In this document: piece by piece, positions 36,477 to 44,962 of the stretch
How the letters are laid out: every line of letters starts with the position of its first letter
Numbering within the stretch: position 1 is the stretch's first letter
NCBI GenBank assembly: GCA_045544515.1
Contig: JAZPZD010000004.1
Location: 62,001 to 126,000 of the forward strand
Direction: 5' to 3'
Length of the DNA: 64,000 nt
Source: RGIG8748 sp045544515
Lineage (GTDB): Bacteria; Bacillota; Clostridia; UMGS1810
Position numbers and translations under genes: made by a program
The notes under the pieces: model-generated
Told to the model about the DNA's origin: nothing
Databases searched by the model: none
What the model saw: only the letters and a program-made list of their open reading frames with translations

Positions 36477-37817
36477 TTGGCATTTGAAAACTTATCCGAA
36501 AAATTGCAAAATGCGTTCAAAAAGTTAAAAGGCAAGGGCAAGATAAGTGAACAAGACCTTAAGGATGCCATGCGTGAGGTAAAGCTCGCTCTTTTGGAGG
36601 CTGATGTCAACTTTAGGGTAGTAAAGGACTTTATTAAGTCCGTATCCGAAAAGGCATTGGGTTCAAATGTATTAGAAAGTCTCACCCCTGCCCAACAGGT
36701 TATAAAAATTGTAAACGAAGAGCTTACAGCACTTATGGGTGCGGAGGTTTCCAAACTTAATTTCGGGCCGAAAAATCCATCTGTTATTATGATGGTTGGT
36801 CTTCAGGGTGCAGGTAAGACTACCACCAGTGCCAAAATCGGCGGTATACTTAAAAAACAAGGCAAGAGACCCATCCTTGCCGCGTGTGATGTTTACAGAC
36901 CCGCAGCCAAGAAACAGCTCGAAATTGTCGGCAAAGAATTAGGCGTTCCGGTATTTTCCATCGAGGAATCCAATGACGCCGTCGACATCGCCAAAAAGGC
37001 GGTGGAGCACGCCAGACAATATGCCAACGATGTAGTAATCATAGATACTGCCGGCAGACTTCACTTAAACGAAGAGCTTATGGATGAGCTTCTTAATATA
37101 AAAGAAAGCGTGGACCCTGCCGAAATACTGCTTACAATAGACGCCATGACTGGTCAGGACGCCGTAAATGTTGCCGAAGCATTTAACGAAAAGCTCGATA
37201 TCACGGGTGTTGTGCTTACCAAACTCGACGGTGACACCAGAGGCGGTGCGGCACTTTCTGTAAGAGCAGTTACAGGCAAACCGATAAAGCTTGCAGGTCA
37301 GGGAGAAAAGCTTACCGATTTGGATTGGTTCTATCCCGACAGGATGGCATCGCGTATACTTGGTATGGGAGATGTCCTTAGTCTCATAGATAAAGCACAG
37401 GAAGCCTTTGACGAAAAGCAGGCATTGGAACTGGAAAAGAAAATCCGCTCGCAGACATTTACTCTCGATGATTATCTTAACCAGATGAAACAAATGCGAA
37501 AGATGGGTTCTTTTGCAGATTTAATCGGTATGCTTCCCGGTGTTAACAAAAAAGCACTCGAGGGTGCATCATTTGACGAAAAGAAGATAGACCGCATACA
37601 AGCTATAATTACTTCTATGACACCAAAGGAGCGTACAGATCCCGGAATTATTAATTCCAGCCGCAAGAAGCGTATAGCAGACGGAAGCGGCACACATGTT
37701 CACGAGGTTAATCAGTTTTTGAAATCCTTTGAACAGATGCAAAAACTTATGAAACAATTTAGCAATCCGAAGAAAATGAAGCGTGCCATGGGCGGTTTCG
37801 GAAATTTCTTAAGATAG
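36477..37817 (+). CDS. ffh: Signal recognition particle protein Ffh
   Basis: SRP GTPase that binds signal sequences and 4.5S RNA. TTG start at 36477 with a perfect AGGAGG 8 bases upstream. It has an N domain (about 1-90), a G domain with GLQGAGKTTTSAKIG, DVYRPAA, DTAGRLH and TKLDGDTRGG, then a Met-rich M domain from about 325 (NQMKQMRKMG). The length of 446 residues is normal. It partners with FtsY, encoded 17 kb upstream. Confidence 0.97.
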   Translation: MAFENLSEKLQNAFKKLKGKGKISEQDLKDAMREVKLALLEADVNFRVVKDFIKSVSEKALGSNVLESLTPAQQVIKIVNEELTALMGAEVSKLNFGPKNPSVIMMVGLQGAGKTTTSAKIGGILKKQGKRPILAACDVYRPAAKKQLEIVGKELGVPVFSIEESNDAVDIAKKAVEHARQYANDVVIIDTAGRLHLNEELMDELLNIKESVDPAEILLTIDAMTGQDAVNVAEAFNEKLDITGVVLTKLDGDTRGGAALSVRAVTGKPIKLAGQGEKLTDLDWFYPDRMASRILGMGDVLSLIDKAQEAFDEKQALELEKKIRSQTFTLDDYLNQMKQMRKMGSFADLIGMLPGVNKKALEGASFDEKKIDRIQAIITSMTPKERTDPGIINSSRKKRIADGSGTHVHEVNQFLKSFEQMQKLMKQFSNPKKMKRAMGGFGNFLR

Positions 37818-37863
37818 CGTTAAAATAATAATTGTTTATAAATATTTATGGAGGTGAATTTTA

Positions 37864-38106
37864 ATGGTTAAAATTCGTTTAAAGAGAATGGGTGCTAAGA
37901 AGGCTCCTTTCTACAGAGTTGTTGTTGCAGATTCCAGATATCCCAGAAACGGTAGATTTATCGAAGAAATCGGTACATTCGACCCCAAGACAGAACCTTC
38001 TACAATCAACATTGATGCAGAAAAGGCTTCAAAATGGCTTGCAACAGGTGCTCAGCCTACTGATACTGTTAAGGAATTGCTTAAAATCAGCGGTATCATT
38101 AAATAA
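37864..38106 (+). CDS. rpsP: 30S ribosomal protein S16
   Basis: 80 residues with the S16 opening KIRLKRMGAKKAPFYRVVVADSR and the block RFIEEIGTFDP. GGAGGTG lies 8 bases before the ATG. It is part of the conserved ffh-rpsP-khpA-rimM-trmD-rplS order. Confidence 0.97.
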   Translation: MVKIRLKRMGAKKAPFYRVVVADSRYPRNGRFIEEIGTFDPKTEPSTINIDAEKASKWLATGAQPTDTVKELLKISGIIK

Positions 38107-38126
38107 GCATCGGGAGGTATAAGCTT

Positions 38127-38357
38127 ATGAAAGAGTTATTAGAATATATTGCTAAATCTCTTGTTGACTTCCCGGAGGATGTTTCCGTTACTGAGGTTGA
38201 CGGTGAACAGACAACTGTTTTAGAACTTCGCGTTAATGATGCGGATATGGGTAAGGTTATTGGTAAGCAGGGAAGGATTGCAAAATCCATCCGTGCCGTT
38301 ATCAAGGCTGCATCAGGCAAAGAAAACAAGCGTGTTGTCGTTGAAATAGTTCAATAA
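38127..38357 (+). CDS. khpA: KH-domain RNA-binding protein KhpA
   Basis: 76-residue single KH domain with the GxxG loop as IGKQGRIAKSIR. Known in Firmicutes as a partner of KhpB/Jag in post-transcriptional and cell-elongation control. RBS GGGAGGT. Lies directly after rpsP. Confidence 0.94.
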   Translation: MKELLEYIAKSLVDFPEDVSVTEVDGEQTTVLELRVNDADMGKVIGKQGRIAKSIRAVIKAASGKENKRVVVEIVQ

Positions 38358-38366
38358 TTCACTTTA

Positions 38367-38392
38367 ATATGAGGCTCTTTGTGGCCTCATAT
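38367..38392 (+). other. Stem-loop between khpA and rimM
   Basis: Perfect 9-bp stem ATATGAGGC / GCCTCATAT with an 8-base loop. Only a short T-rich tail follows, so read-through into rimM is likely. Confidence 0.5.
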
Positions 38393-38432
38393 TTCTGTCT
38401 TTAGCAATATTTAAGTTGTAGGAGGATTTCAA

Positions 38433-38930
38433 ATGAAAAATTTAATCGATGTAGGTCAGATAGTAAATACTCATGGTCTTAAAGGCGAAGTCAAGGTAAA
38501 CCCATGGACAGATGCACCGGATGTTTTTGAGATTTTCAAAAAACTTTACACATCCGACGGCAAAGAGTATAAGGTGCAGGGCGTTCGTTATCAAAAAAAC
38601 TGTGTACTTTTAAAACTTTCCGGTATTGACGACATGACCTCTGCAGAAAAGATGAAGAACAAAACTCTATATGCAGACAGAAACATTTTTGAAAATCTTC
38701 CTACAGATACTTATCTTGTGGCGGACATTGTCGGACTTACCGTAAGGGATGAGAAAATCGAATACGGTGTTGTAGAAGATGTTATTACTACAGGAAGTAA
38801 CGATGTGTATGCTATCCGTACCAAAGAAAACAAGACAATACTTATTCCTGCAATCAGAGATGTTATTAAAGAAATAAATGTAAAAGACGGGTATATAGAT
38901 ATAATAATGCCCAAAGGTCTTTTGGATTAG
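38433..38930 (+). CDS. rimM: 16S rRNA processing protein RimM
   Basis: 30S maturation factor that binds S19. 165 residues: N-terminal RimM domain (DVGQIVNTHGLKGEVKVNPWT) and a C-terminal PRC barrel (VADIVGLTVRDE, ILIPAIRDVIKEIN). RBS AGGAGG. Eight bases before trmD. Confidence 0.96.
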   Translation: MKNLIDVGQIVNTHGLKGEVKVNPWTDAPDVFEIFKKLYTSDGKEYKVQGVRYQKNCVLLKLSGIDDMTSAEKMKNKTLYADRNIFENLPTDTYLVADIVGLTVRDEKIEYGVVEDVITTGSNDVYAIRTKENKTILIPAIRDVIKEINVKDGYIDIIMPKGLLD

Positions 38931-38938
38931 GTGAAATT

Positions 38939-39646
38939 ATGAAGTTTAGTATTCTTACTCTTTTTCCCGAAATGTTTGGCTCGGTTTTGCACGACAGTAT
39001 GCTGGGCCGTGCGGAAAAGAAAAATATCATAGAATTCAATGTGGTTAATATCCGTGATTTTGCCACCAATAAGCACAATAGAGTTGACGATTATCCCTAT
39101 GGCGGCGGCAGGGGTATGGTTATGCAGGCAGAACCTATATATCTTGCGTACGAGAGCCTTTTGGATGAGAATACAGACAAGCCGTATGTTATATATATGT
39201 CGCCCAAGGGCAATGTGTTCAATCAGGCTAAAGCTGTTGAATTAAGCAGCAAAGAAAACATCGTGATCCTTTGCGGTCACTACGAGGGCGTTGACCAGAG
39301 GATAATAGACGAAATCGTGGACGAGGAAATATCTATCGGAGATTATGTACTGACCGGTGGGGAAATACCTGCAATGGTTGTAGTGGATTGTGTGAGCCGT
39401 ATGGTAGAGGGAGTTCTTTCCAATGAGGACAGTTTTACCGACGAGTCGCATTACAATGGACTTTTGGAATATCCGCAGTATACCAGACCGCCTGTGTTTC
39501 ACGCTTCTCAAGTACCCGAGGTTCTTTTAAGCGGAAACCACGCCCTTATTTCTAAATGGCGAATGGAAAAATCAATAGAAGAGACAAAACTCAAAAGACC
39601 GGATATGTACTCAAAATACAAAGAAAAAATAAACGGAATTTTGTAA
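38939..39646 (+). CDS. trmD: tRNA (guanine37-N1)-methyltransferase
   Basis: Methylates G37 of tRNAs with SAM, preventing frameshifts. 235 residues of the SPOUT class: FSILTLFPEMFGS, DDYPYGGGRGMVM, GHYEGVDQRI and SIGDYVLTGGEIPAM (SAM-binding trefoil knot). Weak RBS AGGTGA before the ATG. Transcribed with rimM; a separate promoter follows for rplS. Confidence 0.97.
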   Translation: MKFSILTLFPEMFGSVLHDSMLGRAEKKNIIEFNVVNIRDFATNKHNRVDDYPYGGGRGMVMQAEPIYLAYESLLDENTDKPYVIYMSPKGNVFNQAKAVELSSKENIVILCGHYEGVDQRIIDEIVDEEISIGDYVLTGGEIPAMVVVDCVSRMVEGVLSNEDSFTDESHYNGLLEYPQYTRPPVFHASQVPEVLLSGNHALISKWRMEKSIEETKLKRPDMYSKYKEKINGIL

Positions 39647-39655
39647 AAAAAATGC

Positions 39656-39684
39656 TTGCATTTTTTGTAAATATGTGTTAAAAT
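39656..39684 (+). promoter_or_regulatory. Promoter of rplS
   Basis: TTGCAT (39656-39661), 17-base spacer, TAAAAT (39679-39684). The aspC promoter at 42835 has the same hexamers and spacing. Confidence 0.65.
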
Positions 39685-39691
39685 ATTTAAC

Positions 39692-39766
39692 TGTATACGG
39701 ATGGTCCTCTGCAAAAGACCTTTTTCGATTAGGTCATCAGTGCTTTGCAAGAACATCTACGGAGAG
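39692..39766 (+). promoter_or_regulatory. Structured 5' leader of rplS (L19-leader-like)
   Basis: Between the promoter and the RBS, GACCT and AGGTC close a hairpin, and TGCAAA / TTTGCA plus GATG / CATC extend it outward. This nested structure sits where Firmicutes carry an L19 autoregulatory leader. The assignment to that RNA family is from position and pairing, not a covariance search. Confidence 0.6.
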
Positions 39767-39780
39767 AGGAGGATATAATA

Positions 39781-40122
39781 ATGGATATTATTGAAAGCTT
39801 AACAAGCGCACAGTTAAGAACAGACCTTCCTGAACTTTGCATCGGTGATACCGTTAAGGTTCACGTGCTTATCAAAGAAGGTACAAGAGAAAGAATCCAG
39901 GTGTTTGAAGGCACAATCATTGCCAAGAAACACGGCGGTATTACAGAAACCTTTACTGTAAGAAGAATTTCTTACGGTGTAGGTGTGGAAAGAACTTTCC
40001 CTGTAAATTCTCCTAAACTTGCCAAAATCGAAGTTGTCAGAAAAGGTAAAGTCAGAAGAGCAAAACTCTACTACTTGCGTGACAGAGTCGGTAAGGCTAC
40101 AAGAGTCAAAGAGAAAATATGA
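39781..40122 (+). CDS. rplS: 50S ribosomal protein L19
   Basis: 113 residues from ATG 39781, with AGGAGG 8 bases upstream; upstream in-frame codons lie in the leader. The L19 core is GDTVKVHVLIKEGTRERIQ, FTVRRISYGVGVERTFP and LYYLRDRVGKATRVKEKI. Regulated separately from trmD by its own promoter and leader. Confidence 0.97.
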   Translation: MDIIESLTSAQLRTDLPELCIGDTVKVHVLIKEGTRERIQVFEGTIIAKKHGGITETFTVRRISYGVGVERTFPVNSPKLAKIEVVRKGKVRRAKLYYLRDRVGKATRVKEKI

Positions 40123-40130
40123 CCACTTAT

Positions 40131-40166
40131 TTGTAAAGAGGACTCTGTATAAAGTCCTCTTTACAA
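40131..40166 (+). terminator. Stem-loop after rplS
   Basis: 14-base arms TTGTAAAGAGGACT / AGTCCTCTTTACAA with an 8-base loop. No T tract follows, so its terminator role is uncertain. Confidence 0.5.
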
Positions 40167-40232
40167 AACTACGCAATCAATGCTATGGCCAAGGATTTGT
40201 CCATAGCTTTTAATATATGGAGGGACTTTTTT

Positions 40233-40841
40233 ATGGATAACGAAGAAGTAATCATAGAGCAGGAAGTTAATGAAACAGAAGAAAAGAAAACCAACATCAA
40301 AAAGGAAATCATAGATTGGGTGGTTTCCATAGCTGTTGCCGTAGTTATAGCTCTTGTAATCCGCACCTTTGTATTTACTATGGTCAGAGTAGACGGTGAG
40401 AGTATGGACCCGACACTTGCACACGGAGATACACTTTTTACACAGATTATAGGATATACACCAAAGCAGGGCGACATTGTGATATTCCATCCTTCAATAA
40501 GCGAAACAGATCGCAGTCCCAACAAGAAAACAGCATATGTAAAGAGAGTAATCGCTTTGGAAGGGCAGATTGTAGAAATCACTCCCGATGGCGATGTTGC
40601 AGTAGATGGCAAGGTGCTTAAGGAAGATTACATCGCCGATAAAATCCGTACCTATGTACCCGGCGGAACACAGTTCCCGTTCGAAGTACCCGAGGATACT
40701 ATTTTTGTTTTAGGTGACAACAGAAACCGCAGCCACGACAGCCGCAGTGCAGATGTAGGTGCGGTGCCTCTTGACAACATCATCGGCAAGGCACAGGTTA
40801 GAGTATTCCCATTTAATACTATGGGCTCTTTATACAAATAA
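40233..40841 (+). CDS. lepB: Signal peptidase I
   Basis: Membrane serine protease with a Ser-Lys dyad that cleaves signal peptides. Start at ATG 40233, since GGAGGG lies 8 bases before it (an in-frame start at 40185 lacks an RBS). 202 residues: an acidic cytoplasmic N-terminus, one membrane helix at about 28-46, GESMDPTL with S57, YVKRVIAL with K104, and GDNRNRSHDSR near 165. Located between rplS and rbgA, as in many Clostridia. Confidence 0.96.
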   Translation: MDNEEVIIEQEVNETEEKKTNIKKEIIDWVVSIAVAVVIALVIRTFVFTMVRVDGESMDPTLAHGDTLFTQIIGYTPKQGDIVIFHPSISETDRSPNKKTAYVKRVIALEGQIVEITPDGDVAVDGKVLKEDYIADKIRTYVPGGTQFPFEVPEDTIFVLGDNRNRSHDSRSADVGAVPLDNIIGKAQVRVFPFNTMGSLYK

Positions 40842-40852
40842 TTATCATATCG

Positions 40853-40882
40853 AAGGGGTTGTTATATTAACAGCCCCTTTTA
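40853..40882 (+). terminator. Terminator-like stem-loop after lepB
   Basis: AAGGGGTTGTTA / TAACAGCCCCTT pair with a 3-base loop and are followed by TTTAT. Moderate strength. Confidence 0.6.
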
Positions 40883-40904
40883 TAATAAAAAGCAGGTGAT
40901 ATAT

Positions 40905-41762
40905 ATGGATATACAATGGTATCCCGGTCATATGACCAAAACCAGACGAATGATGGAAGAAAATCAAAAACTCATAGATATAGTAGTGGAGCTTTTGGAT
41001 GCGAGAATTCCCATTAGCAGCCGCAACCCTGCGATAGATGAGATTTTTCCGACTAAACCAAGGCTTGTTGTGTTAAACAAATCCGACATAGCAGATGCCA
41101 AAATCACTATGGAATGGGAAAATTACTTTAAATCCAAGGGGCTTGCAGTAAAAGCCATCTCGTCTACAATGAATAAATCTCTAAATGATATTTTTTTGTC
41201 GTGCAAAGAAATACTCAAAGAAAAAATAGAACACGACAAAAAGCGAGGTCTTGTCAACCGACCTGTCAAAATGATGGTTGTGGGAATTCCAAATGTGGGC
41301 AAGTCATCTTTTATAAACAAGCTATCGGGAAAGAAAAGTGCCCAGACAGGCGACAGACCCGGTGTTACCAAGGGAAAACAATGGATAAGGCTTGCCAATT
41401 CCTTTGAGCTTTTGGATACCCCCGGCATCCTCTGGCCCAAATTCGAAGATGTTTCCGTAGGTGAAAAGCTTGCCTTTACAGGTGCTATCAAGGACGAGAT
41501 TATGGATTTGGAGGATATAGCTTCCAGACTTTTGCTTGTTCTTAAGGACCGCTATCCCAATAGCCTTGCCGAAAGATACAAAATGTCTGATTTTGAGGAA
41601 ATGACGGGTTACGAACTTTTGACACTTTTGGGTAGGAAGCGAGGTTTTGTGATTTCCGGAGGAGAAATCGACACCGAGCGTGCTGCAAAGATTTTGCTCG
41701 ATGAGTTCCGAGGTGCCAAGCTTGGCAGAATATCGCTGGAGTCACCGGCAGATTTCGTTTGA
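40905..41762 (+). CDS. rbgA: Ribosome biogenesis GTPase RbgA (YlqF)
   Basis: Late 50S assembly GTPase. The circularly permuted motif order is visible: NKSD (G4) near residue 60 comes before GIPNVGKSS (G1) near 125 and DTPG (G3) near 170. It begins MDIQWYPGHMTKTRRMM, as in the family. Start at ATG 40905 with AGGTGAT upstream. 285 residues with a C-terminal RNA-binding ANTAR-like region. Confidence 0.96.
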   Translation: MDIQWYPGHMTKTRRMMEENQKLIDIVVELLDARIPISSRNPAIDEIFPTKPRLVVLNKSDIADAKITMEWENYFKSKGLAVKAISSTMNKSLNDIFLSCKEILKEKIEHDKKRGLVNRPVKMMVVGIPNVGKSSFINKLSGKKSAQTGDRPGVTKGKQWIRLANSFELLDTPGILWPKFEDVSVGEKLAFTGAIKDEIMDLEDIASRLLLVLKDRYPNSLAERYKMSDFEEMTGYELLTLLGRKRGFVISGGEIDTERAAKILLDEFRGAKLGRISLESPADFV

Positions 41763-41775
41763 GAGGACAGATACT

Positions 41776-42393
41776 ATGGCTGAAAAAATAAATATGCTTG
41801 AATACGAAAATAAATATTATGAAAAAGGGTATAATCTGATTGCCGGTGTAGATGAGGCAGGCAGGGGACCTCTTGCAGGACCTGTATTTGCTGCGGCAGT
41901 TGTTTTTGAAAAAGGTACTGTCATACCCGAAATCAATGATTCCAAAAAACTCACCGAAAAGAAGAGGGAAGAGCTTTTTGATGTGATAAAGGAAAAAGCA
42001 CTCTATTATTCTATAGTCAGTGCCGACGAAAAGGAAATAGACCGAATAAATATACTGAATGCAACATATAAATGCTTTAATGCGGCAGTATCCGAGCTTG
42101 GTGCTATGCCTGATGTAGTTCTTATAGACGGAAACCGTTGTGGCGAAATGCCCACCGAGTACGAAACCATAGTAAAAGGCGATGCCAGGAGTATGTCTAT
42201 AGCTGCTGCATCTATCCTTGCCAAAGTTGCCAGAGACAGATATATAACAGAGCTTGACAGCAAATATCCCGAGTATAATTTCAAAAAACATAAGGGCTAT
42301 GGTACCAAAGAGCATTTGGAATTAATTGCAAAATTCGGTCCTTGTCCTATTCACAGAATGACTTTCAAAGGTGTAAAGGAGCACATAAGATGA
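41776..42393 (+). CDS. rnhB: Ribonuclease HII
   Basis: Removes RNA from RNA-DNA hybrids and single ribonucleotides. Start at ATG 41776 (GAGAGG upstream). 205 residues with the catalytic VDEAGRGPLAGPV (D26, E27), LIDGN and AAASILAKVARD. Its stop overlaps the yraN start (ATGA). Confidence 0.96.
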   Translation: MAEKINMLEYENKYYEKGYNLIAGVDEAGRGPLAGPVFAAAVVFEKGTVIPEINDSKKLTEKKREELFDVIKEKALYYSIVSADEKEIDRINILNATYKCFNAAVSELGAMPDVVLIDGNRCGEMPTEYETIVKGDARSMSIAAASILAKVARDRYITELDSKYPEYNFKKHKGYGTKEHLELIAKFGPCPIHRMTFKGVKEHIR

Positions 42394-42737
42394 ACACTGT
42401 GCTCATAGGTAAATTCGGTGAGGATACAGCCCAAAAGTATCTTTTGGAAAACGGCTACAAAATTTTAAAGAGAAACTACAGAGCCGCCGGTGGCGAAATT
42501 GATATCATAGCAAAAAAAGGCGACCATCTCTCGTTTGTCGAGGTAAAGAGCCGTACTGATAAAAAATACGGCTATGCTGCAGATGCAGTAAATTATCCTA
42601 AACAAAAGAAGATAATAAATACCGCAAGGGCTTTCCTTATGGGATACACCGATTATGATACTGTATCCTTTGATGTGTGTGAGATATACACCAAAGATAG
42701 ATACATCAATTACATAGAAAACGCTTTTACTTTATGA
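42390..42737 (+). CDS. yraN: UPF0102 / YraN-like nuclease-fold protein
   Basis: 115 residues with a restriction-endonuclease-like core: GEDTAQKYLLENGYKILKRNYR, GGEIDIIAKKGDHLSFVEVKSR (the D-x-ExK motif), and a helical C-terminus. Function unresolved; usually next to rnhB. Start at ATG 42390, overlapping the rnhB stop with AAAGGAG upstream. Confidence 0.93.
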   Translation: MNTVLIGKFGEDTAQKYLLENGYKILKRNYRAAGGEIDIIAKKGDHLSFVEVKSRTDKKYGYAADAVNYPKQKKIINTARAFLMGYTDYDTVSFDVCEIYTKDRYINYIENAFTL

Positions 42738-42834
42738 TTTGATTGAAAAAACGGCAAAAAATTTCAAAAATGCACATATATTTGGCTGTTTTTGTTTGTT
42801 ATTTGGTAAAAACTGAAATTTTGAAACAAAAAAC

Positions 42835-42863
42835 TTGCATTTTTTGTTTTAGTGTGTTAAAAT
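42835..42863 (+). promoter_or_regulatory. Promoter of aspC
   Basis: TTGCAT (42835-42840), 17-base spacer, TAAAAT (42858-42863), 50 bases before the start codon. Confidence 0.65.
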
Positions 42864-42912
42864 ATAGAAAATTTTGTTATATTATGATTATTAGTAAAAA
42901 CCGGAGGATTTT

Positions 42913-44097
42913 ATGGAACTTTCAAACAAATTCAAAACTATATCTCCCTCGCCGACTTTGGTAATAGATTCCAAGTTCAAACAGATGAAGGCAGACGGCC
43001 TTGATGTTGTTGGCTTTGGTGCAGGAGAGCCGGACTTTGATACTCCAAAACATATCAAAGATGCCGCTATCAAAGCAATTATGGACGGTAAAACAAAGTA
43101 TACCCCCGCATCAGGTACTATAGAACTCAAAAAAGCAATCTGCGACAAGCTCCAAAGAGATAACGGACTTAGCTATGATGTTTCCAATATTGTTGTAAGC
43201 AACGGTGCCAAGCATTCTCTAATCAATGTTTTCGGAGCTATCTTAAATCCCGGTGATGAGGTAATAATCCCCGCACCATATTGGGTAAGCTATCCCGAAA
43301 TGGTTAAGTACAACGACGGTGTTCCGGTTGTGATATTTACAACTGAAGAGAATGATTTCAAGTTTTCTGCAAAGCAGTTCAGAGAGGCAATCACACCCAA
43401 GACAAAGGCGATTGTATTAAATAGCCCCTCTAATCCTACAGGTATGGTATATACCAGGGAAGAACTCGAAGAAATAGCTGCAGTTGCTGTTGAAAACAAT
43501 ATCTATGTTGTTTCCGACGAAATTTATGAATATCTTATATATGACGGCGAAAAGCACACAAGCATTGCGTCTTTTAATGACAAGATAAAAGACCTTACAA
43601 TAATCGTAAATGGCGTATCCAAGACATATGCTATGACCGGTTGGAGAATTGGCTATACCGCATCAAATGCCCAAATTGCCAAAGCTATGAGCAATGTTCA
43701 GAGCCACACCACCTCTAACCCCAACTCCATTGCACAGGTTGCAACAGTTGCGGCACTTACAGGTCCAACAGACGAATTGGAGGTTATGATCAAGGCTTTT
43801 GACGAAAGAAGAAAGTATATGGTCGAAAGAATTAATTCTGTTGACGGAGTCAGCTGCTTAACACCCAAGGGTGCCTTTTATGTAATGATGAACATATCCA
43901 AACTAAAGGGCAAAACAATCTGCGGCAAATTAATCGAAAGTGCAGACGACTTTGCTGAAGTATTTCTGGAAAAGGAGCTCGTTGCAGTTGTTCCCGGTAA
44001 CGGTTTTGATGCACCCGACTATGTTCGTTGGTCATATGCCACCAGTCTCGAAAATATCAAAGAGGGTATAGACAGACTCGAAAACCTCTTGAAATAA
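42913..44097 (+). CDS. aspC: Pyridoxal-phosphate aminotransferase (aspartate type, class I)
   Basis: Moves amino groups between aspartate and 2-oxoglutarate, or similar substrates, using PLP. 394 residues: FGAGEPDFDTP at the N-terminus, NSPSNPTGMVYT, SDEIYEYLIYDG, and the PLP lysine in NGVSKTYAMTGWRIGY near residue 237. This is the Ib subgroup common in Firmicutes; exact substrate range cannot be read from sequence. Monocistronic with a promoter and a terminator. RBS GGAGGA. Confidence 0.93.
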   Translation: MELSNKFKTISPSPTLVIDSKFKQMKADGLDVVGFGAGEPDFDTPKHIKDAAIKAIMDGKTKYTPASGTIELKKAICDKLQRDNGLSYDVSNIVVSNGAKHSLINVFGAILNPGDEVIIPAPYWVSYPEMVKYNDGVPVVIFTTEENDFKFSAKQFREAITPKTKAIVLNSPSNPTGMVYTREELEEIAAVAVENNIYVVSDEIYEYLIYDGEKHTSIASFNDKIKDLTIIVNGVSKTYAMTGWRIGYTASNAQIAKAMSNVQSHTTSNPNSIAQVATVAALTGPTDELEVMIKAFDERRKYMVERINSVDGVSCLTPKGAFYVMMNISKLKGKTICGKLIESADDFAEVFLEKELVAVVPGNGFDAPDYVRWSYATSLENIKEGIDRLENLLK

Positions 44098-44105
44098 TCG
44101 TTATC

Positions 44106-44145
44106 AAAATGCTGTTCTTTGACAAAGGAACAGCATTTTTGTTTT
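44106..44145 (+). terminator. Rho-independent terminator after aspC
   Basis: 12-bp stem AAAATGCTGTTC / GAACAGCATTTT followed by TGTTTTATT. Confidence 0.85.
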
Positions 44146-44160
44146 ATTCCATAAAATAGG

Positions 44161-44189
44161 TTGATTTTATTTTTTAAACATTGTATAAT
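44161..44189 (+). promoter_or_regulatory. Promoter of the tagA/wecG-thyX-tmk operon
   Basis: TTGATT (44161-44166), 17-base spacer, TATAAT (44184-44189), 27 bases before the start codon. Confidence 0.7.
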
Positions 44190-44216
44190 AAGTGTATATT
44201 GATTTGGAGGCTTTTT

Positions 44217-44957
44217 ATGGACAAGGTTAATATACTCGGTGTTGGTGTAAGTAAATATACTATAGACGCTGCTGCAAATAAGATTGTAGAATTTATATGC
44301 AACGGCACAAGGAAAAAGTGTGTGTACACCCCAAATTCCGAAATCATAATGATGGCATACCGCGACAGCAATTTCAGAGAGCTTTTGAACTCTGCAGACA
44401 TCCTTACCGCAGACGGTATAGGCGTTGTTTATGCGTCAAAGATACTTTCTAACCCGATATCAGAGAGAGCCGCAGGCTACGATATTGCCTGCAAGGTTTT
44501 GGAGCTTTTGGCACCTATGGGCAAGAATGTGTATCTGTTTGGTGCAAAGCCCGGTGTCGCACAGCAAGCCGGAGAGGAAATGAAAAAGAGATACCCCGGC
44601 ATTGTAATCTCAGGCACAAGTGACGGATATTTTGACACCGAAAAGGAAAAACAGATTATATCGGATATCAACGAAAAGAAGCCCGACCTGCTTTTTGTAT
44701 GTCTTGGAGCACCCAAACAGGAAAAATGGCTTAATGAACACAAAGACGAATTGGATTTTGGCGTTGCAATGGGTATCGGCGGAAGTCTTGATGTTTTTGC
44801 AGGTACTGTTAAAAGAGCACCGGAATTCTATCAGAAACACGGTATAGAATGGCTTTACAGACTTTTGAAGCAACCATCAAGATTTATCAGAATGTTAGAC
44901 CTGCCTAAATTTGGCTTTACGGTGTTAATAAACGGAAGAAAATATCCACAGGAGTGA
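44217..44957 (+). CDS. tagA: WecG/TagA/CpsF family glycosyltransferase
   Basis: GT26 enzyme that adds N-acetylmannosaminuronate or N-acetylmannosamine to a lipid-linked sugar (enterobacterial antigen or wall teichoic acid linkage unit). Start at ATG 44217, with TTGGAGG 6 bases before it. 246 residues with TPNSEIIMMAYRD, TADGIGVVYASK, FGAKPGVAQQAGEE, FVCLGAPKQEKWL and GIGGSLDVFAGTVKRAP, all family blocks. It is outside the large polysaccharide operon; no other teichoic acid genes are in the window, so its polymer is unknown. Confidence 0.92.
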   Translation: MDKVNILGVGVSKYTIDAAANKIVEFICNGTRKKCVYTPNSEIIMMAYRDSNFRELLNSADILTADGIGVVYASKILSNPISERAAGYDIACKVLELLAPMGKNVYLFGAKPGVAQQAGEEMKKRYPGIVISGTSDGYFDTEKEKQIISDINEKKPDLLFVCLGAPKQEKWLNEHKDELDFGVAMGIGGSLDVFAGTVKRAPEFYQKHGIEWLYRLLKQPSRFIRMLDLPKFGFTVLINGRKYPQE

Positions 44958-44962
44958 TTATG

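Noticed and set aside
40905..41762. Scrambled order of GTPase motifs as a sign of rearrangement
   Set aside because: Circular permutation is normal for RbgA/YlqF.
41542..42315. 257-residue minus-strand frame
   Set aside because: Antisense to rbgA and rnhB, both strongly supported by motifs.
42743..42964. 73-residue plus-strand frame between yraN and aspC
   Set aside because: It overlaps the aspC promoter, RBS and start, has no RBS of its own, and its composition is that of AT-rich intergenic DNA.
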